Source of the DNA: CAYLZN01 sp964387935
GTDB lineage: Bacteria; Acidobacteriota; Vicinamibacteria; Vicinamibacterales; JAFNAJ01
NCBI GenBank assembly: GCA_964387935.1
Contig: CAYLZN010000002.1
Coordinates: 7,452-71,451 of the forward strand
Direction: 5' to 3'
DNA length: 64,000 nucleotides
In this document: positions 1 through 8,457 of the stretch, in pieces
How the letters are laid out: each line of letters opens with the position of its first letter
Numbering within the stretch: the stretch's first letter is position 1
Position numbers and translations under genes: made by a program
Notes under the pieces: generated by a model
What the model saw: only the letters and a program-made list of their open reading frames with translations
The model's database searches: none
Told to the model about the DNA's origin: nothing

Positions 1-2
1 TC

Positions 3-176
3 CGGCCGGTCGGCTACTACGACACGGGCCTGACCTGGCCCCAGTGGCTCGTGGACGATCAGCGCGAGGCCTCCGGCCGCCCGGACGTCGTCACGCTCGT
101 CTCGGACGTGCCGCCACAGCCCCTCAAGATCAGCGGCGAGCCCGTGGCCAACCTCGTCGCCTCCACTACTGGCACC
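3..176 (+). pseudogene. CocE/NonD-family hydrolase, C-terminal-domain fragment
   Basis: The frame beginning at position 3 reads a stretch with TWPQWLVDDQR, GRPDVVTLVSD and GEPVANLVASTTGT. This matches the start of the C-terminal jelly-roll domain of CocE/NonD (X-Pro dipeptidyl-peptidase-like) serine hydrolases, where the usual pattern is RPDVLTYVTEPL then VVNLVASTSGTDSDW. Similarity stops abruptly after STTGT. The frame stays open to 419 but codes nothing recognisable, so the last 150 or so residues of the enzyme are missing. The catalytic domain, if present, lies left of the window. I read this as a gene truncated by deletion. Family assignment is by remembered consensus only. Confidence 0.6.
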
Positions 177-414
177 GGCAAGGCCACGCAGCGTCTCTAC
201 CACGCGCCCGGGCAGGCGAGCTTCGTGGAGCACCACGATCGGCGTAACCGCGCCGCCGGTCGCGGGCAGGTGCGCCAGTTGCGCACCGGTACCGTCCGCG
301 GAAAACCGTTGTTCGACCAGATCGCCGCTGTCGCGCTCCTGCGCCAGCGGCGTGGAGATGCCCATGTCGAGGCCGGAATGATGGCCGAACGCGCGGGCGC
401 CCGCGAGAAACCCG
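177..414 (-). other. Unrecognised minus-strand open frame, possible gene fragment
   Basis: On the minus strand one frame stays open from about 418 through the left edge. In the part not opposite the CocE fragment it reads protein-like sequence (pieces such as FGHHSGLDMGIST, LVEQRFSADGTGA and TPIVVLHEARLPG) with normal composition for this genome. I do not recognise the family. It has an ATG at 365 but no clear ribosome site. It could be the remains of a gene joined tail-to-tail to the CocE fragment, or a chance open frame in GC-rich DNA. Confidence 0.25.
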
Positions 415-420
415 TATAAT
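415..420 (+). promoter_or_regulatory. -10 box TATAAT, 13 nt before the kinase start
   Basis: A perfect TATAAT preceded by CCCG, with 13 bases between it and the ATG at 434. The second intact kinase (start 17255, minus) has the same CCCGTATAAT with exactly 13 bases to its ATG. Transcription would start within a few bases of the start codon. No convincing -35 box is visible. Confidence 0.55.
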
Positions 421-520
421 CCCTCGTCCCCACATGTCGCTTGTCTCCGGGTCGATCCTCGGCTCCTACGAAATCCTCAGCACGCTTGGCGCGGGCGGCA
501 CCCAACATCGCCGCGATCTA

Positions 521-584
521 CGGAATGAGCTCGGAGGTGATTACCGCTGGGGCCCCGGCGGCAATCACCTCCGAGCCCATTCCG
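521..584. repeat. 64-bp near-perfect palindrome inserted in kinase pseudogene
   Basis: Centred between 552 and 553, the two 32-base halves pair at 29 of 32 positions; mismatches are at 528/577, 543/562 and 548/557. The core arms 529-542 and 563-576 are perfect complements. The sequence lies where intact relatives have a short loop between the IYG strand and the hinge (LVMELVEG), and adds about 20 codons without breaking the frame. It resembles a REP-like or miniature palindromic element rather than kinase coding sequence. I noticed no second copy in the window. Confidence 0.75.
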
Positions 585-1013
585 GTTTCCGCGCTCGTCA
601 TGGAACTGGTCGAGGGCGACGATCTGTCGCACCGCATTGCGCAGGGCGCGATGCCGTTCGAAGACGCGCTGTCGATCGCCAGGCAGATTGCCGACGCGCT
701 CGAGGCGGCACATGAGCAAGGGATCGTGCATCGCGACCTGAAGCCCGCGAACATCAAGGTGCGCGCGGATGGAGCGGTCAAGGTCCTCGACTTCGGACTG
801 GCGAAGACGCTCGCACCCGAAGGGACCGGCACGACGAGCGGAGGCAGCGCACTGACCCTGATCTCGCCCGCCATGACCGAGATGGGCATGATCCTCGGGA
901 CGGCCGCCTACATGTCGCCGGAGCAGGCGAAGGGACGGGCGGTGGATCAGCGGGCGGACATCTGGGCCTTTGGTGCCGTGCTGTACGAGATGCTGGCCGG
1001 CCGTCGTGCGTTC

Positions 1014-1058
1014 GACCCTTCGAGGGCCTCAGGGTCGTCCCGAGCTGGGTCGAGGGAC
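1014..1058. repeat. Dispersed CTTCGA-GGCTC type insert in kinase pseudogene
   Basis: About 45 bases are inserted between the codons of RRAF and EGED, a junction that is contiguous in the intact kinase at 3534 (RRAFQGED). The insert begins with a CCCTTCGAGGGCCTCAGGG motif and is partly self-complementary. A related segment, CCCTTCGACGGGCTCGGGG, lies at 3377-3395 between genes. The two look like members of one small dispersed repeat family. The length is a multiple of three, so it alone did not break the frame. Confidence 0.5.
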
Positions 1059-2882
1059 GAGGGCGAAGACGTCCCCGACCTGCTTGTTGCGGTGTAGAGC
1101 AAGGATGTGGATTTCTCGGCGCTGCCGGCGACAACGCCTGTGATCCTGAGGCAACTCCTCGCCCGCTGTCTCGACCGCAATCCGAAGACGCGGCTGCAAC
1201 ACATCGGAGAGGCTCGCATCGCGCTCGACAAGGCGGTCGCCGGTGGGCCTGCGGACGTTGCTGCCCCGGCGGTTCCGTCTCCGACCTGGCGCCAGCCTCT
1301 CGCATGGGCGCTCGTTGCGATTGTCGCGGCCGCGACTTTCGCGGCGACGTCATGGCTCCGGCAGCCGGATGCGACGACCGCCGCGCCCGTCGTCCGCTTT
1401 TCCATGGCACTTCCCTTCGGCGCCGCTGCGCAAGGAGGAGCAGCATCCAGGGGCGCGGTCACCGCAGGATCGCTCGTTGGCGATCTCGTGGACTTCACCA
1501 ATCCCACGAACCGCGAAATCGCCATCTCTCCACTGGGCACCGACCTGGCGTTCGAGTGGAAACAGAATCTGTGTGTCCGCCGCTTGAACGAAGAACAATC
1601 GATGCGGCTCGCCGAGGGCTTCAACGACGTTCGCGCACCGTTCTTCTCACCGAACGGCAGGTACATCGGGTTCTTCGCACTCGAGAAGGTGTGGCGAGTC
1701 CCGGTTGCGGGTGGACCAGCGGAAGAGATCGGCGGGCCGATTCCAGGCCGTCCCTTTGGCGTCGAATGGGCCCACGACGGCCGCATCTATGTCGGCGTCG
1801 GTGGCCACATCGCGCGACTGCCCGAGAACGGCGGCAGCCTGGAAACAGTTGTTCAGGTGAAGGAGAACGAGGCCGCGGCCGATCCGCACGGGGGGCGAGT
1901 GGCTGTTGTTCAGCCTGCGGAGCGGGAAAGCGACGTTGGACCAGGCACAAATCGTGGCCGAGTCACTCAGGACGCACGAACGCCGCGTGTTGGTGGCGGC
2001 CGGGCGGTCGGCCCGCGTCACTCCAAGTGGCCACCTGCTGTACGTCGTCGATGGCACGCTCTACGGCCGGGCCTTCGACACCGGAGCCCTGGCGGCGACG
2101 TCGGATCCGGTGAAACTGGTTGAGGGCGTCCGCCTCGTGAATACGAACGTCACAGGGAGTTCGTATTACGACGTCTCGCCGCGTGGCGATCTGATTTATG
2201 TCCCAGACCTCAGTGTGGATGCACGCGTCCGCATGGCATGGCTCGATCGGCAAGGAACCGAGACAAGCAAGTGGCTCAGGCTGCGGCCGGGGCCGGCGAG
2301 TAACGGCGGTCGGCGCGGCCAGATGTTCGTAGGTCGATCCGCCGTCGAGGCGCAGGAAGGCGATTGACGCTCCCTTTGGATTCAGCGACTGCACCGCGAG
2401 CGGCCCACCCTCTCGCCAGACGGCCGGTTTGTCGCCTATGCCGCAGCCAGCAATGCCGGCGAGGCCGTGTACGTGCAGGAGATCGCCACGGGTTGGCGGC
2501 AGGTGATCTCGTCGGGGGTGGGTACAGAGCCGATCTGGTCCCGGTCGAATGAGATCTTCTTCCTGTCGGGCGATCAGTTGAAGAGTGTGCGCGTCGTTGC
2601 TGCCGACCTCAAGAAGTTCGCCGAGCCGATCACGCTCTTTTCCCGCCCGGGTGGTTTTGTCTCGTACGATCCCAGCGCGGACGGCAAGCGCTTCCTGGTG
2701 GTCGTCCCTGAGGGCGCGGGTCCGGCCAGGATTGCGTACGACATCCGCGTGGTACTGAACTGGTTCCAAGAACTCGAAGCGAAGGTGCCCAGCGGCCGTC
2801 GCCAGCCGTAGGGCTTCCGAGGGAGAACTCTGTCTCCTGAGACCCTGGCGGGTTGAGCCGAGCAGAACCGTGCAGTACTGCG

Positions 2883-3056
2883 TCACGACGGCAACGCGTC
2901 CACGTCCATCGTGGCGTCGCGAGCGCCCAAGGCCACGCACATGACCGCGCCGCCAACCACGTACAGTTCGCCCACCGTGCCGCCGCCGGCGAGTTCGGCG
3001 TGCAGCAGCTCGAACAGTCGCACGATCTCGCGACGCGTCAGCCGGCTGCCAGGCAT
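2883..3056 (-). pseudogene. DUF6036 nucleotidyltransferase-like protein, N-terminal stub
   Basis: A 57-residue frame starting ATG at 3056 reads LTRREIVRLFELL then a VVGGAVM strand and GARDATMDVDA. These are the N-terminal helix and the GG...DxD active-site region of DUF6036 nucleotidyltransferase-fold proteins. The frame ends two residues after the second Asp, where full-length members continue for another 100 or so residues. The stop is a premature TGA. It follows the RHH gene at 3063 on the same strand, the usual order for this toxin-antitoxin-like pair. What is left contains the metal-binding residues but could not fold as a complete enzyme. Confidence 0.6.
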
Positions 3057-3062
3057 CTGGCC

Positions 3063-3275
3063 TCAGACACGATCGCCGACCGTGGCGTCCACGAACAGAT
3101 TGCGACGCTTGAACGCCACGGGCGACGACCGCAGCAGGTAGGTCCGCAGCCTGGCCGGCAGCGCCCGCGCCAGGACGTAGGTCGACATGTCCAGACCGGC
3201 TCGGCGGGCCTGCCGCCGGAGCGCCGCCTTCTGGCCGGCGGAGACGCGGATCTGGAGCTGGTGCGACTTCGCCAC
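3063..3275 (-). CDS. Small ribbon-helix-helix-like protein (antitoxin-like)
   Basis: A 70-residue protein, probably starting at GTG 3275 because an AAAGGG lies just upstream. It reads LQIRVSAGQKAALRRQAR followed by AGLDMSTYVLARAL, the strand-helix-helix pattern of small RHH DNA-binding proteins found next to DUF6036 genes. It would bind its own operator and, by analogy, neutralise the downstream nucleotidyltransferase-like protein. That partner begins 6 bases after this stop but is truncated (2883-3056), so this may be an orphan antitoxin. The start codon is not certain. Confidence 0.55.
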   Translation of the reverse strand: MAKSHQLQIRVSAGQKAALRRQARRAGLDMSTYVLARALPARLRTYLLRSSPVAFKRRNLFVDATVGDRV

Positions 3276-3376
3276 GACCCTTTCATGACAACGTCCCGAC
3301 GCAGGCGAGGAGGTGCGTCCAGCACTCCTTCGTCTACAATGAACCCGCTTGTCCCTGACATCCGGCGCGCGTCTCG

Positions 3377-3406
3377 CCCTTCGACGGGCTCGGGGTGACC
3401 TCGAGC
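3377..3406. repeat. Dispersed CTTCGACGGGCTCGGGG repeat, intergenic
   Basis: The segment CCCTTCGACGGGCTCGGGG followed by a GACCTCGAG motif resembles the insert at 1014-1058 inside the kinase pseudogene. It lies just before a relic kinase N-terminus at 3415. Together with a TACAAT box at 3335-3340 it may mark where a former kinase leader was interrupted. Confidence 0.4.
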
Positions 3407-3414
3407 CAGGCCGA

Positions 3415-3459
3415 ATGGTCGGCCCGCACGACATCGTCTCCGCCCTCGGCGCGGGCGGC
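3415..3459 (+). pseudogene. Relic of a PD40 kinase N-terminus
   Basis: Fifteen codons, MVGPHDIVSALGAGG, match the start of PD40 kinases (LGPYEILSALGAGG and the like) at the DNA level as well. The match stops exactly after GCGCGGGCGGC in the glycine loop. The kinase pseudogene at 434 breaks at the same codons. After the break the frame continues without homology to a stop at 3537. The intact kinase starts 75 bases further on. Confidence 0.5.
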
Positions 3460-3533
3460 CCCGCCTCCGCTGAACGCGGTCTTCGACCGCCGCTGCGGCG
3501 AGGTTTCGCCGGAGCCCAGGCGAGGATCTGGCT

Positions 3534-6311
3534 GTGATTGGGAAGACGATAGGTCCGTACCAGCTCCTCGCTGAGCTGGGCCGAGGCGGAATGGGCGAGG
3601 TGTATCGGGCGACGGACACCAGGCTGAAGCGCGAGGTGGCGATCAAGGTGCTGCCGGCCGCTCTGGTCTCCGACCCTGATCGCCTGGCGCGCTTCCAGCG
3701 CGAGGCCGAAGTCCTGGCCGCCCTCAATCATCCGAACATTGCGGTGATCTACGGCCTGGAGGAGGGCGGCGGCACCAAGGCCCTCGTGATGGAACTGGTC
3801 GAGGGAAGAGATCTGTCGGAGTTGATCGGTGCGGCTGCAGCCACGCCCAACGGGACCACGGGTATGCCGCTGGCCGACGCACTCGCGATCGCGAGGCAAA
3901 TCGCCGACGCGCTCGAAGCGGCGCACGAGCAGGGGATTATTCACCGCGACCTGAAGCCCGCGAACCTCAAGGTGCGGCCCGATGGCACCGCCAAAGTGCT
4001 CGACTTCGGCCTGGCGAAGGCGATGGACCCGGCAGGCGCGTCGAGCGCCGACGCGATCAATTCGCCGACCCTGACGGCCCGGGCGACGCAGATGGGCATG
4101 ATCATCGGCACGGCCGCCTACATGGCGCCAGAGCAGGCGCGGGGCAAGGCGGTTGATCGCCGCGCCGACGTCTGGGCGTTCGGTGTCGTGCTCTACGAGA
4201 TGCTCGCGGGGCGGCGCGCGTTCCAGGGCGAAGACATCTCGGTCACGCTCGCCAGCGTCATCAAAGACGAGGTGCACTGGCCCGCGCTGCCTGCCGACGT
4301 GCCCGCCCCGATCCGGCACCTGCTGCGGCGGTGCCTGGAGAAGGATCCGAGACGACGCCTGCGCGACATCGGCGAGGCGCGCGTCATCCTCGAGGATCCA
4401 GCCTCGGCCATGCCCGCCACGAGCGAACCCGTGACGGCCCCGGACGCCTCTGTCCGCCCGGTACCGCCACTGTGGCGACGGGCGCTGCCGATCGCGGCCA
4501 CCGCGCTGATCGTGAGCGGCATCGCGGCCGGCCTCTCCTGGATCCTCAGGCCGGCGCCGCCGGCGGCTCCCATCGTCACGCGTTTTCCCCTGGTGCTGCC
4601 CGCCGGCCACACGATGACGCGAACGAATCACCAGTCGACTGCCGTGTCGCCGGATGGCGCGCGCATCGTGTACGTCGCGAACCGCCAGTTGTACCTCCGC
4701 GAGATGGCGGATGCCGCGGCGCGTCCCATTCCTGGGACGAACGTCGATCCGTCAGGCGTGTTCTTCGCACCCGACGGGCAGCGCGTGGGGTTTTTCTCCG
4801 AGCAACACGACCTGCTGCAGACGATCGCCATTTCGGGCGGTTCGCCGGTCACGCTGTGCACGCTCGAGGCGGCACCGTATGGCGCCAGTTGGGTGGGCGA
4901 CACCATCCTCTTCAGTGCGCCCGCCCGCGGCATCCTGCGCGTGTCCGAGAACGGCGGTGAGCCGGAAGTGCTGGTCAGGACGAGCAGCCCGGCCGAGTTC
5001 TTGTACGGCCCGCAGATGCTGGACGAGGACCGGCTGATGTTCACGGTGGCGGCGGGGTTCGATCGGGATCGATGGGACCGGGGAGAGGTCATCGTTCATG
5101 CTCTGGCCACGGGCGAGCGCACGGTCGTGGTGCGCGGCGGAGGCGATGCGCGCTTCGTGCCCACGGGACGCACCCGCGGACACCTTGTGTACGCGGTCGG
5201 AAACACCGTGCGGGCGGTCCCGTTCGACCTCGAGCGCCTCCAAGCGTCCGGCACCGTCGTGCCGGTCGTCGAGCAGGTGGCCCGCGCTTTCAACCCCGGG
5301 GTTCAGAGCGGCGTCGCACAATACGATGTCTCGGCCACTGGCATGCTGGCGTTCATCGCGGGTCACTCGAGCGATGCCGGCCAGCGGAGGTCCCTCGCTC
5401 TGGTGGGCCTCGACGGAGGCGTCCAGCCCATCACGCTGCCGGCGGAGCCATACATCCATCCACGCGTCTCACCAGACGGCCGGCACCTGGCGGTCGCCAT
5501 CGATGACGGCAAGGTCGCCAATGTCTGGGTCTACGATCTCGGGGCCGGGGGGGTGCCGCGCCGGCTCACGTTCGTCGGACGGAACCTGTTCCCGATCTGG
5601 ACGCGCGACGGCCGCTACGTTACGTATCAGTCGGACCGGGATGGCGATGCGGCCGTGTTCCGGCAGCTTGCCGATGGCAGCGGCGTGGCCGAGCGCCTGA
5701 CGAAGCCCGAGGCGGGGGCCAGGCACGAACCAGAATCCTGGAGCGCCGATGGCAAGTGGCTGACGATCAACCTCAACAAGGACAGCAACCAGGGTGTCTG
5801 GCTGGTCTCTGGGGATCCCCAGGCCGCGCCGCAGGCCCTCGTGGATACGCTGGTCGTCGAGAAGCATTCGACCTTCTCACCCGACGGCCGTTGGATCGCC
5901 TACATGGCCACCGAAGGCCGCGGCAATACAACGGCCGTCTACGTGCAGCCGTTTCCGCCGACCGGGGCCAAGTACCAGGCATCGACCCTGGAAGGGACGC
6001 GAACGCCCGCATGGTCGCGCGACGGCAGGCGGCTGTTCTTTCACAGCAACGCCACCAATCAGTTGTACATGGCCGACATGCACGCAGAACAGAGTCTGAC
6101 GTTCGGCACGCCCGTGCCGCTGCCGATCGCGGGCACGGTTCATCCAATGCAGCAGCGCAACTATGACGTAATGCCCGACGGCAAACGCCTGGTCGTGGTA
6201 CTGCCCGAGACAGACGCCAAGGCCAATGCCGCGCGCGAGGAATCGGCAAGAATCAACGTGGTGCTCAACTGGTTCGCAGAGCTGAACCGGCTCGCGCCGG
6301 TGAGGAAATGA
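3534..6311 (+). CDS. Ser/Thr protein kinase with PD40 beta-propeller
   Basis: A 925-residue membrane kinase with every catalytic element in place: glycine loop GRGGMGEVY (16-24), VAIK lysine at 38, HRDLKPAN with catalytic Asp139, DFG at 157-159, and MAPEQARGKAVD. The kinase lobe ends near residue 290. A proline-rich linker follows, then a single TM segment at about 315-338, then some 580 residues of WD40/PD40-type repeats (SPDGRHLAVA, TRDGRYVTYQSD, SWSADGKWL, SPDGRWIAYM). The propeller should lie outside the cytoplasmic membrane as a sensor, with the kinase inside. The start GTG is set by the ligand-loop distance; upstream is relic sequence. The stop overlaps the methyltransferase start (ATGA), so the two are co-transcribed. 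Confidence 0.93.
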   Translation: MIGKTIGPYQLLAELGRGGMGEVYRATDTRLKREVAIKVLPAALVSDPDRLARFQREAEVLAALNHPNIAVIYGLEEGGGTKALVMELVEGRDLSELIGAAAATPNGTTGMPLADALAIARQIADALEAAHEQGIIHRDLKPANLKVRPDGTAKVLDFGLAKAMDPAGASSADAINSPTLTARATQMGMIIGTAAYMAPEQARGKAVDRRADVWAFGVVLYEMLAGRRAFQGEDISVTLASVIKDEVHWPALPADVPAPIRHLLRRCLEKDPRRRLRDIGEARVILEDPASAMPATSEPVTAPDASVRPVPPLWRRALPIAATALIVSGIAAGLSWILRPAPPAAPIVTRFPLVLPAGHTMTRTNHQSTAVSPDGARIVYVANRQLYLREMADAAARPIPGTNVDPSGVFFAPDGQRVGFFSEQHDLLQTIAISGGSPVTLCTLEAAPYGASWVGDTILFSAPARGILRVSENGGEPEVLVRTSSPAEFLYGPQMLDEDRLMFTVAAGFDRDRWDRGEVIVHALATGERTVVVRGGGDARFVPTGRTRGHLVYAVGNTVRAVPFDLERLQASGTVVPVVEQVARAFNPGVQSGVAQYDVSATGMLAFIAGHSSDAGQRRSLALVGLDGGVQPITLPAEPYIHPRVSPDGRHLAVAIDDGKVANVWVYDLGAGGVPRRLTFVGRNLFPIWTRDGRYVTYQSDRDGDAAVFRQLADGSGVAERLTKPEAGARHEPESWSADGKWLTINLNKDSNQGVWLVSGDPQAAPQALVDTLVVEKHSTFSPDGRWIAYMATEGRGNTTAVYVQPFPPTGAKYQASTLEGTRTPAWSRDGRRLFFHSNATNQLYMADMHAEQSLTFGTPVPLPIAGTVHPMQQRNYDVMPDGKRLVVVLPETDAKANAAREESARINVVLNWFAELNRLAPVRK

Positions 6312-7036
6312 AACACGCGTGGTTCGAGGCGCCGGGGGATGGGTGGATGAGCGACCTGCTCGCCGAGTCCCGCCTGTTCGAGTTGCTCGACGCGCACGCG
6401 CCCTGGCGCCCCGTCGGGCCGGTTCCCACACTGTCCGCCTGGCAGGCAGACAGCGAACTGCCGCTCTGGCAGGCGCTCGAGGCGGCGGTGGGCCGTCGGC
6501 TGCCGCCGCCGTTCTTCTGCGTGCCGTGGCCGGCAGCCCAGGCCCTCGCCGTCGCGATCGTGCAAGGGGTCATCGACGTGCGAGGACAGCGAGTCGCAGA
6601 GGTCGGGGCGGGCTCGGGGCTGGTCAGTGCGGCCGCCATGCACGCCGGCGCGGAGTCGGCGCTCGCCCTGGATCTGGACCCGCTCGCCGGGCCAGCAGCG
6701 GGGGAACTCGCTCGGCGCAACGGCACCACGATCGCCTGGCGCACGACCGACGCTCTCGCCGATCCGTCCGCCGTGGGCGACGCCGGCGTGATCGTTGGCG
6801 CGGACCTGGTCTACGAGGCGGACCAGCGTGCTGCCCTTCGATCCGCCGTCGCGTCGTGGCGCCGCCGGTCACGCGTCATCCTGGCAGACGGCGGGCGCCC
6901 GTTCTTCGACCCGTGCGGGCTGCCCACGCTCGTGGAGTACGAGATCCCGGTTTCGCCGGGTGTCGAGGGTGTCGCTACCCGCATCGTCCGCGTGCACGCC
7001 ACGCACGGGCCGACTCCTCCCCCTTGGAGCGGCTAG
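6308..7036 (+). CDS. Class I SAM methyltransferase, ETFB-Lys-MTase/Nnt1-like
   Basis: A 242-residue protein that begins with a variable region, then VPWPAAQALAVAI and the SAM-binding motif VAEVGAGSGLVS, followed by the acidic ALDLDP strand and a VGADLVYE segment. This order (FxxxPWPxGxALA before motif I) is that of the methyltransferase-16 family: ETFB lysine methyltransferase and Nnt1/EFM7-like N-terminal methyltransferases, which modify proteins. The substrate cannot be told. It overlaps the kinase stop by 4 bases, an arrangement suggesting co-translation, although no functional link between the two is established. Confidence 0.8.
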   Translation: MKHAWFEAPGDGWMSDLLAESRLFELLDAHAPWRPVGPVPTLSAWQADSELPLWQALEAAVGRRLPPPFFCVPWPAAQALAVAIVQGVIDVRGQRVAEVGAGSGLVSAAAMHAGAESALALDLDPLAGPAAGELARRNGTTIAWRTTDALADPSAVGDAGVIVGADLVYEADQRAALRSAVASWRRRSRVILADGGRPFFDPCGLPTLVEYEIPVSPGVEGVATRIVRVHATHGPTPPPWSG

Positions 7037-7039
7037 AAT
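7034..7039 (+). promoter_or_regulatory. -10-like TAGAAT before lipase gene
   Basis: TAGAAT overlaps the last codon of the methyltransferase gene, 10 bases before the lipase ATG at 7050. It fits the short-leader pattern of this window. The ribosome site GAGAGG at 7042-7047 would lie in the short leader. Confidence 0.35.
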
Positions 7040-7049
7040 GCGAGAGGCC

Positions 7050-8396
7050 ATGACGACAGTGCTCTCAGTCCTCGCCGTCGGCCTGGTTGCCCTGGGACTC
7101 CTCACCGGGATCTGGGTCGTCATCCTGGCAGGACTGGCCGGCGGCCTGACGGCATGGGCCCGGCGCCATTGGCGCGTCGGTGACGGCCGTCGCATGGCGC
7201 TGTCGGCGATTTCCTGGGTGCTGGCGGTGTCCGGGGCGCTTCTCTGCGCTGGACTCGGACTGCTCTGGTGGCGCTCGGCTCCTCCGACGCCTGACGCGTT
7301 CTACGAGCCGCCAGGAAACCTGCCTCCATCCCCAGGGAGGCTCGTGCGCCAGGAGGACTTCGCGCGAGCTGTTCCCCCGGGGGCCAGGGCCTGGCGGATC
7401 CTGTACACCACGACGCGTGACGAGCAGGTGGGCGCCGTCGCGAGTGCCATCGTCCTGGCGCCCGCATCGCTGCCCGCAGGCCCGAGTCCCGTGGTGGCCT
7501 GGACCCACGGCACGACCGGCATCGCCACGGGGTGCGCGCCGTCGGTCCTGCCCCTGCCCTTCCCGTTCGATCAGACGGTACCTGCGGTGCCTCAACTGAT
7601 CACCGAGGGCTGGGTGCTCGTCGGCACCGACTACGTCGGGCTCGGCACGCACGGGCCCCATCCATACCTGGTCGGCCAGGGCGAGGCCCGTTCGGCGCTC
7701 GACGCCATCAGGGCGGCGAGGCAGATCGAAGGGCTCGCGCTCGCCGACGAGACCGTCGTGTGGGGGCATTCGCAGGGCGGACACGCGGCCCTGTGGACCG
7801 GAGCGCTCGCGCCGAGTTATGCGCCGGACGTCCGCATCGCCGGCGTCGCGGCGCTCGCCCCAGCCACCGACCTTCCTGCGCTCGTCGAGGCGGCACAAGG
7901 CTCGCCCGTCGGCAAGATGATGGCGTCGTACGTCACGACGTCCTACAGCCAGGTCTACGGCGACGTGCGGGTCGACGAGTACGTGGGGCCGACACGACGG
8001 GCTCGGGGCATGGCGAATCGCTGCCTCTCAGGTCCCGGCGCGCTGCTCTCGGTCGCCGTGGCGGCAACGCTCGAGCGCCCCGTGTTCATCGCGTCGCCAG
8101 CCCGCGGCGCTCTTGGAGCGCGGCTGCAGGCGAACACGCCTCACGGCTTCGTGGAGGCGCCGCTCCTCATTGCGCAGGGCCGATCCGACGACCTCGTGCT
8201 CCCGGCCATCCAGGACCGGTTCGTCGAAGAGCGCTGTGCGGCCGGACAAGCGCTCGAGTACCGGACGTACGAGGGGCGCGATCACGTCAGCCTCGTCGCC
8301 CAGGACTCGCCGCTGACCGACGATCTCGTGCGCTGGACCCGCGCGCGTTTCGCCGGCGAGCCCGTGCCGGCCGAATGCCGGACACTTCAGCGTTGA
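7050..8396 (+). CDS. Secretory-lipase-like alpha/beta hydrolase, membrane-anchored
   Basis: A 448-residue protein. ATG 7050 is preferred over ATG 7038 because GAGAGG lies just ahead of it. Two or three hydrophobic segments (about residues 5-30 and 45-72) precede the enzyme domain, so it is anchored to or across the membrane. The domain has VVAWTHGTTG (oxyanion strand), LITEGWVLVGTDYVGLG, and the nucleophile elbow GHSQGG with Ser241, then an Asp-containing LIAQGRSDDLV strand and a His in GRDHVSL. This is the layout of the secretory lipase (LIP) family, which acts on esters or triacylglycerols. Substrate is unknown. Confidence 0.82.
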   Translation: MTTVLSVLAVGLVALGLLTGIWVVILAGLAGGLTAWARRHWRVGDGRRMALSAISWVLAVSGALLCAGLGLLWWRSAPPTPDAFYEPPGNLPPSPGRLVRQEDFARAVPPGARAWRILYTTTRDEQVGAVASAIVLAPASLPAGPSPVVAWTHGTTGIATGCAPSVLPLPFPFDQTVPAVPQLITEGWVLVGTDYVGLGTHGPHPYLVGQGEARSALDAIRAARQIEGLALADETVVWGHSQGGHAALWTGALAPSYAPDVRIAGVAALAPATDLPALVEAAQGSPVGKMMASYVTTSYSQVYGDVRVDEYVGPTRRARGMANRCLSGPGALLSVAVAATLERPVFIASPARGALGARLQANTPHGFVEAPLLIAQGRSDDLVLPAIQDRFVEERCAAGQALEYRTYEGRDHVSLVAQDSPLTDDLVRWTRARFAGEPVPAECRTLQR

Positions 8397-8457
8397 CGCC
8401 TGCCCCCACATGTCGACGCTGTCGGGCCGCACGCCGCCAGCCGCATGCCGCGAGCCG

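Larger units (their letters stand above)
434..2811 (+). pseudogene. Decayed PD40 Ser/Thr kinase
   Basis: This was a membrane Ser/Thr kinase of the PD40 (TolB-like propeller) class. The first codons (MSLVSGSILGSYEIL then LGAGG) are in one frame. After the glycine loop roughly 50 codons, including the VAIK lysine and helix C, are missing. The gene resumes in another frame at PNIAAIYG near 500. It then has an in-frame palindrome insert (521-584), an intact HRDLKPAN, DFGLAK and APE-type segment, a second insert near 1014-1058, and a TAG at 1095-1097. After the stop the same frame continues through the lobe end, a TM segment and propeller repeats. A frameshift in a run of six G near 1890 and another near 2290 follow. 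It ends in VVLNWFQELE, the usual family end. It cannot make a working kinase. Confidence 0.85.
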
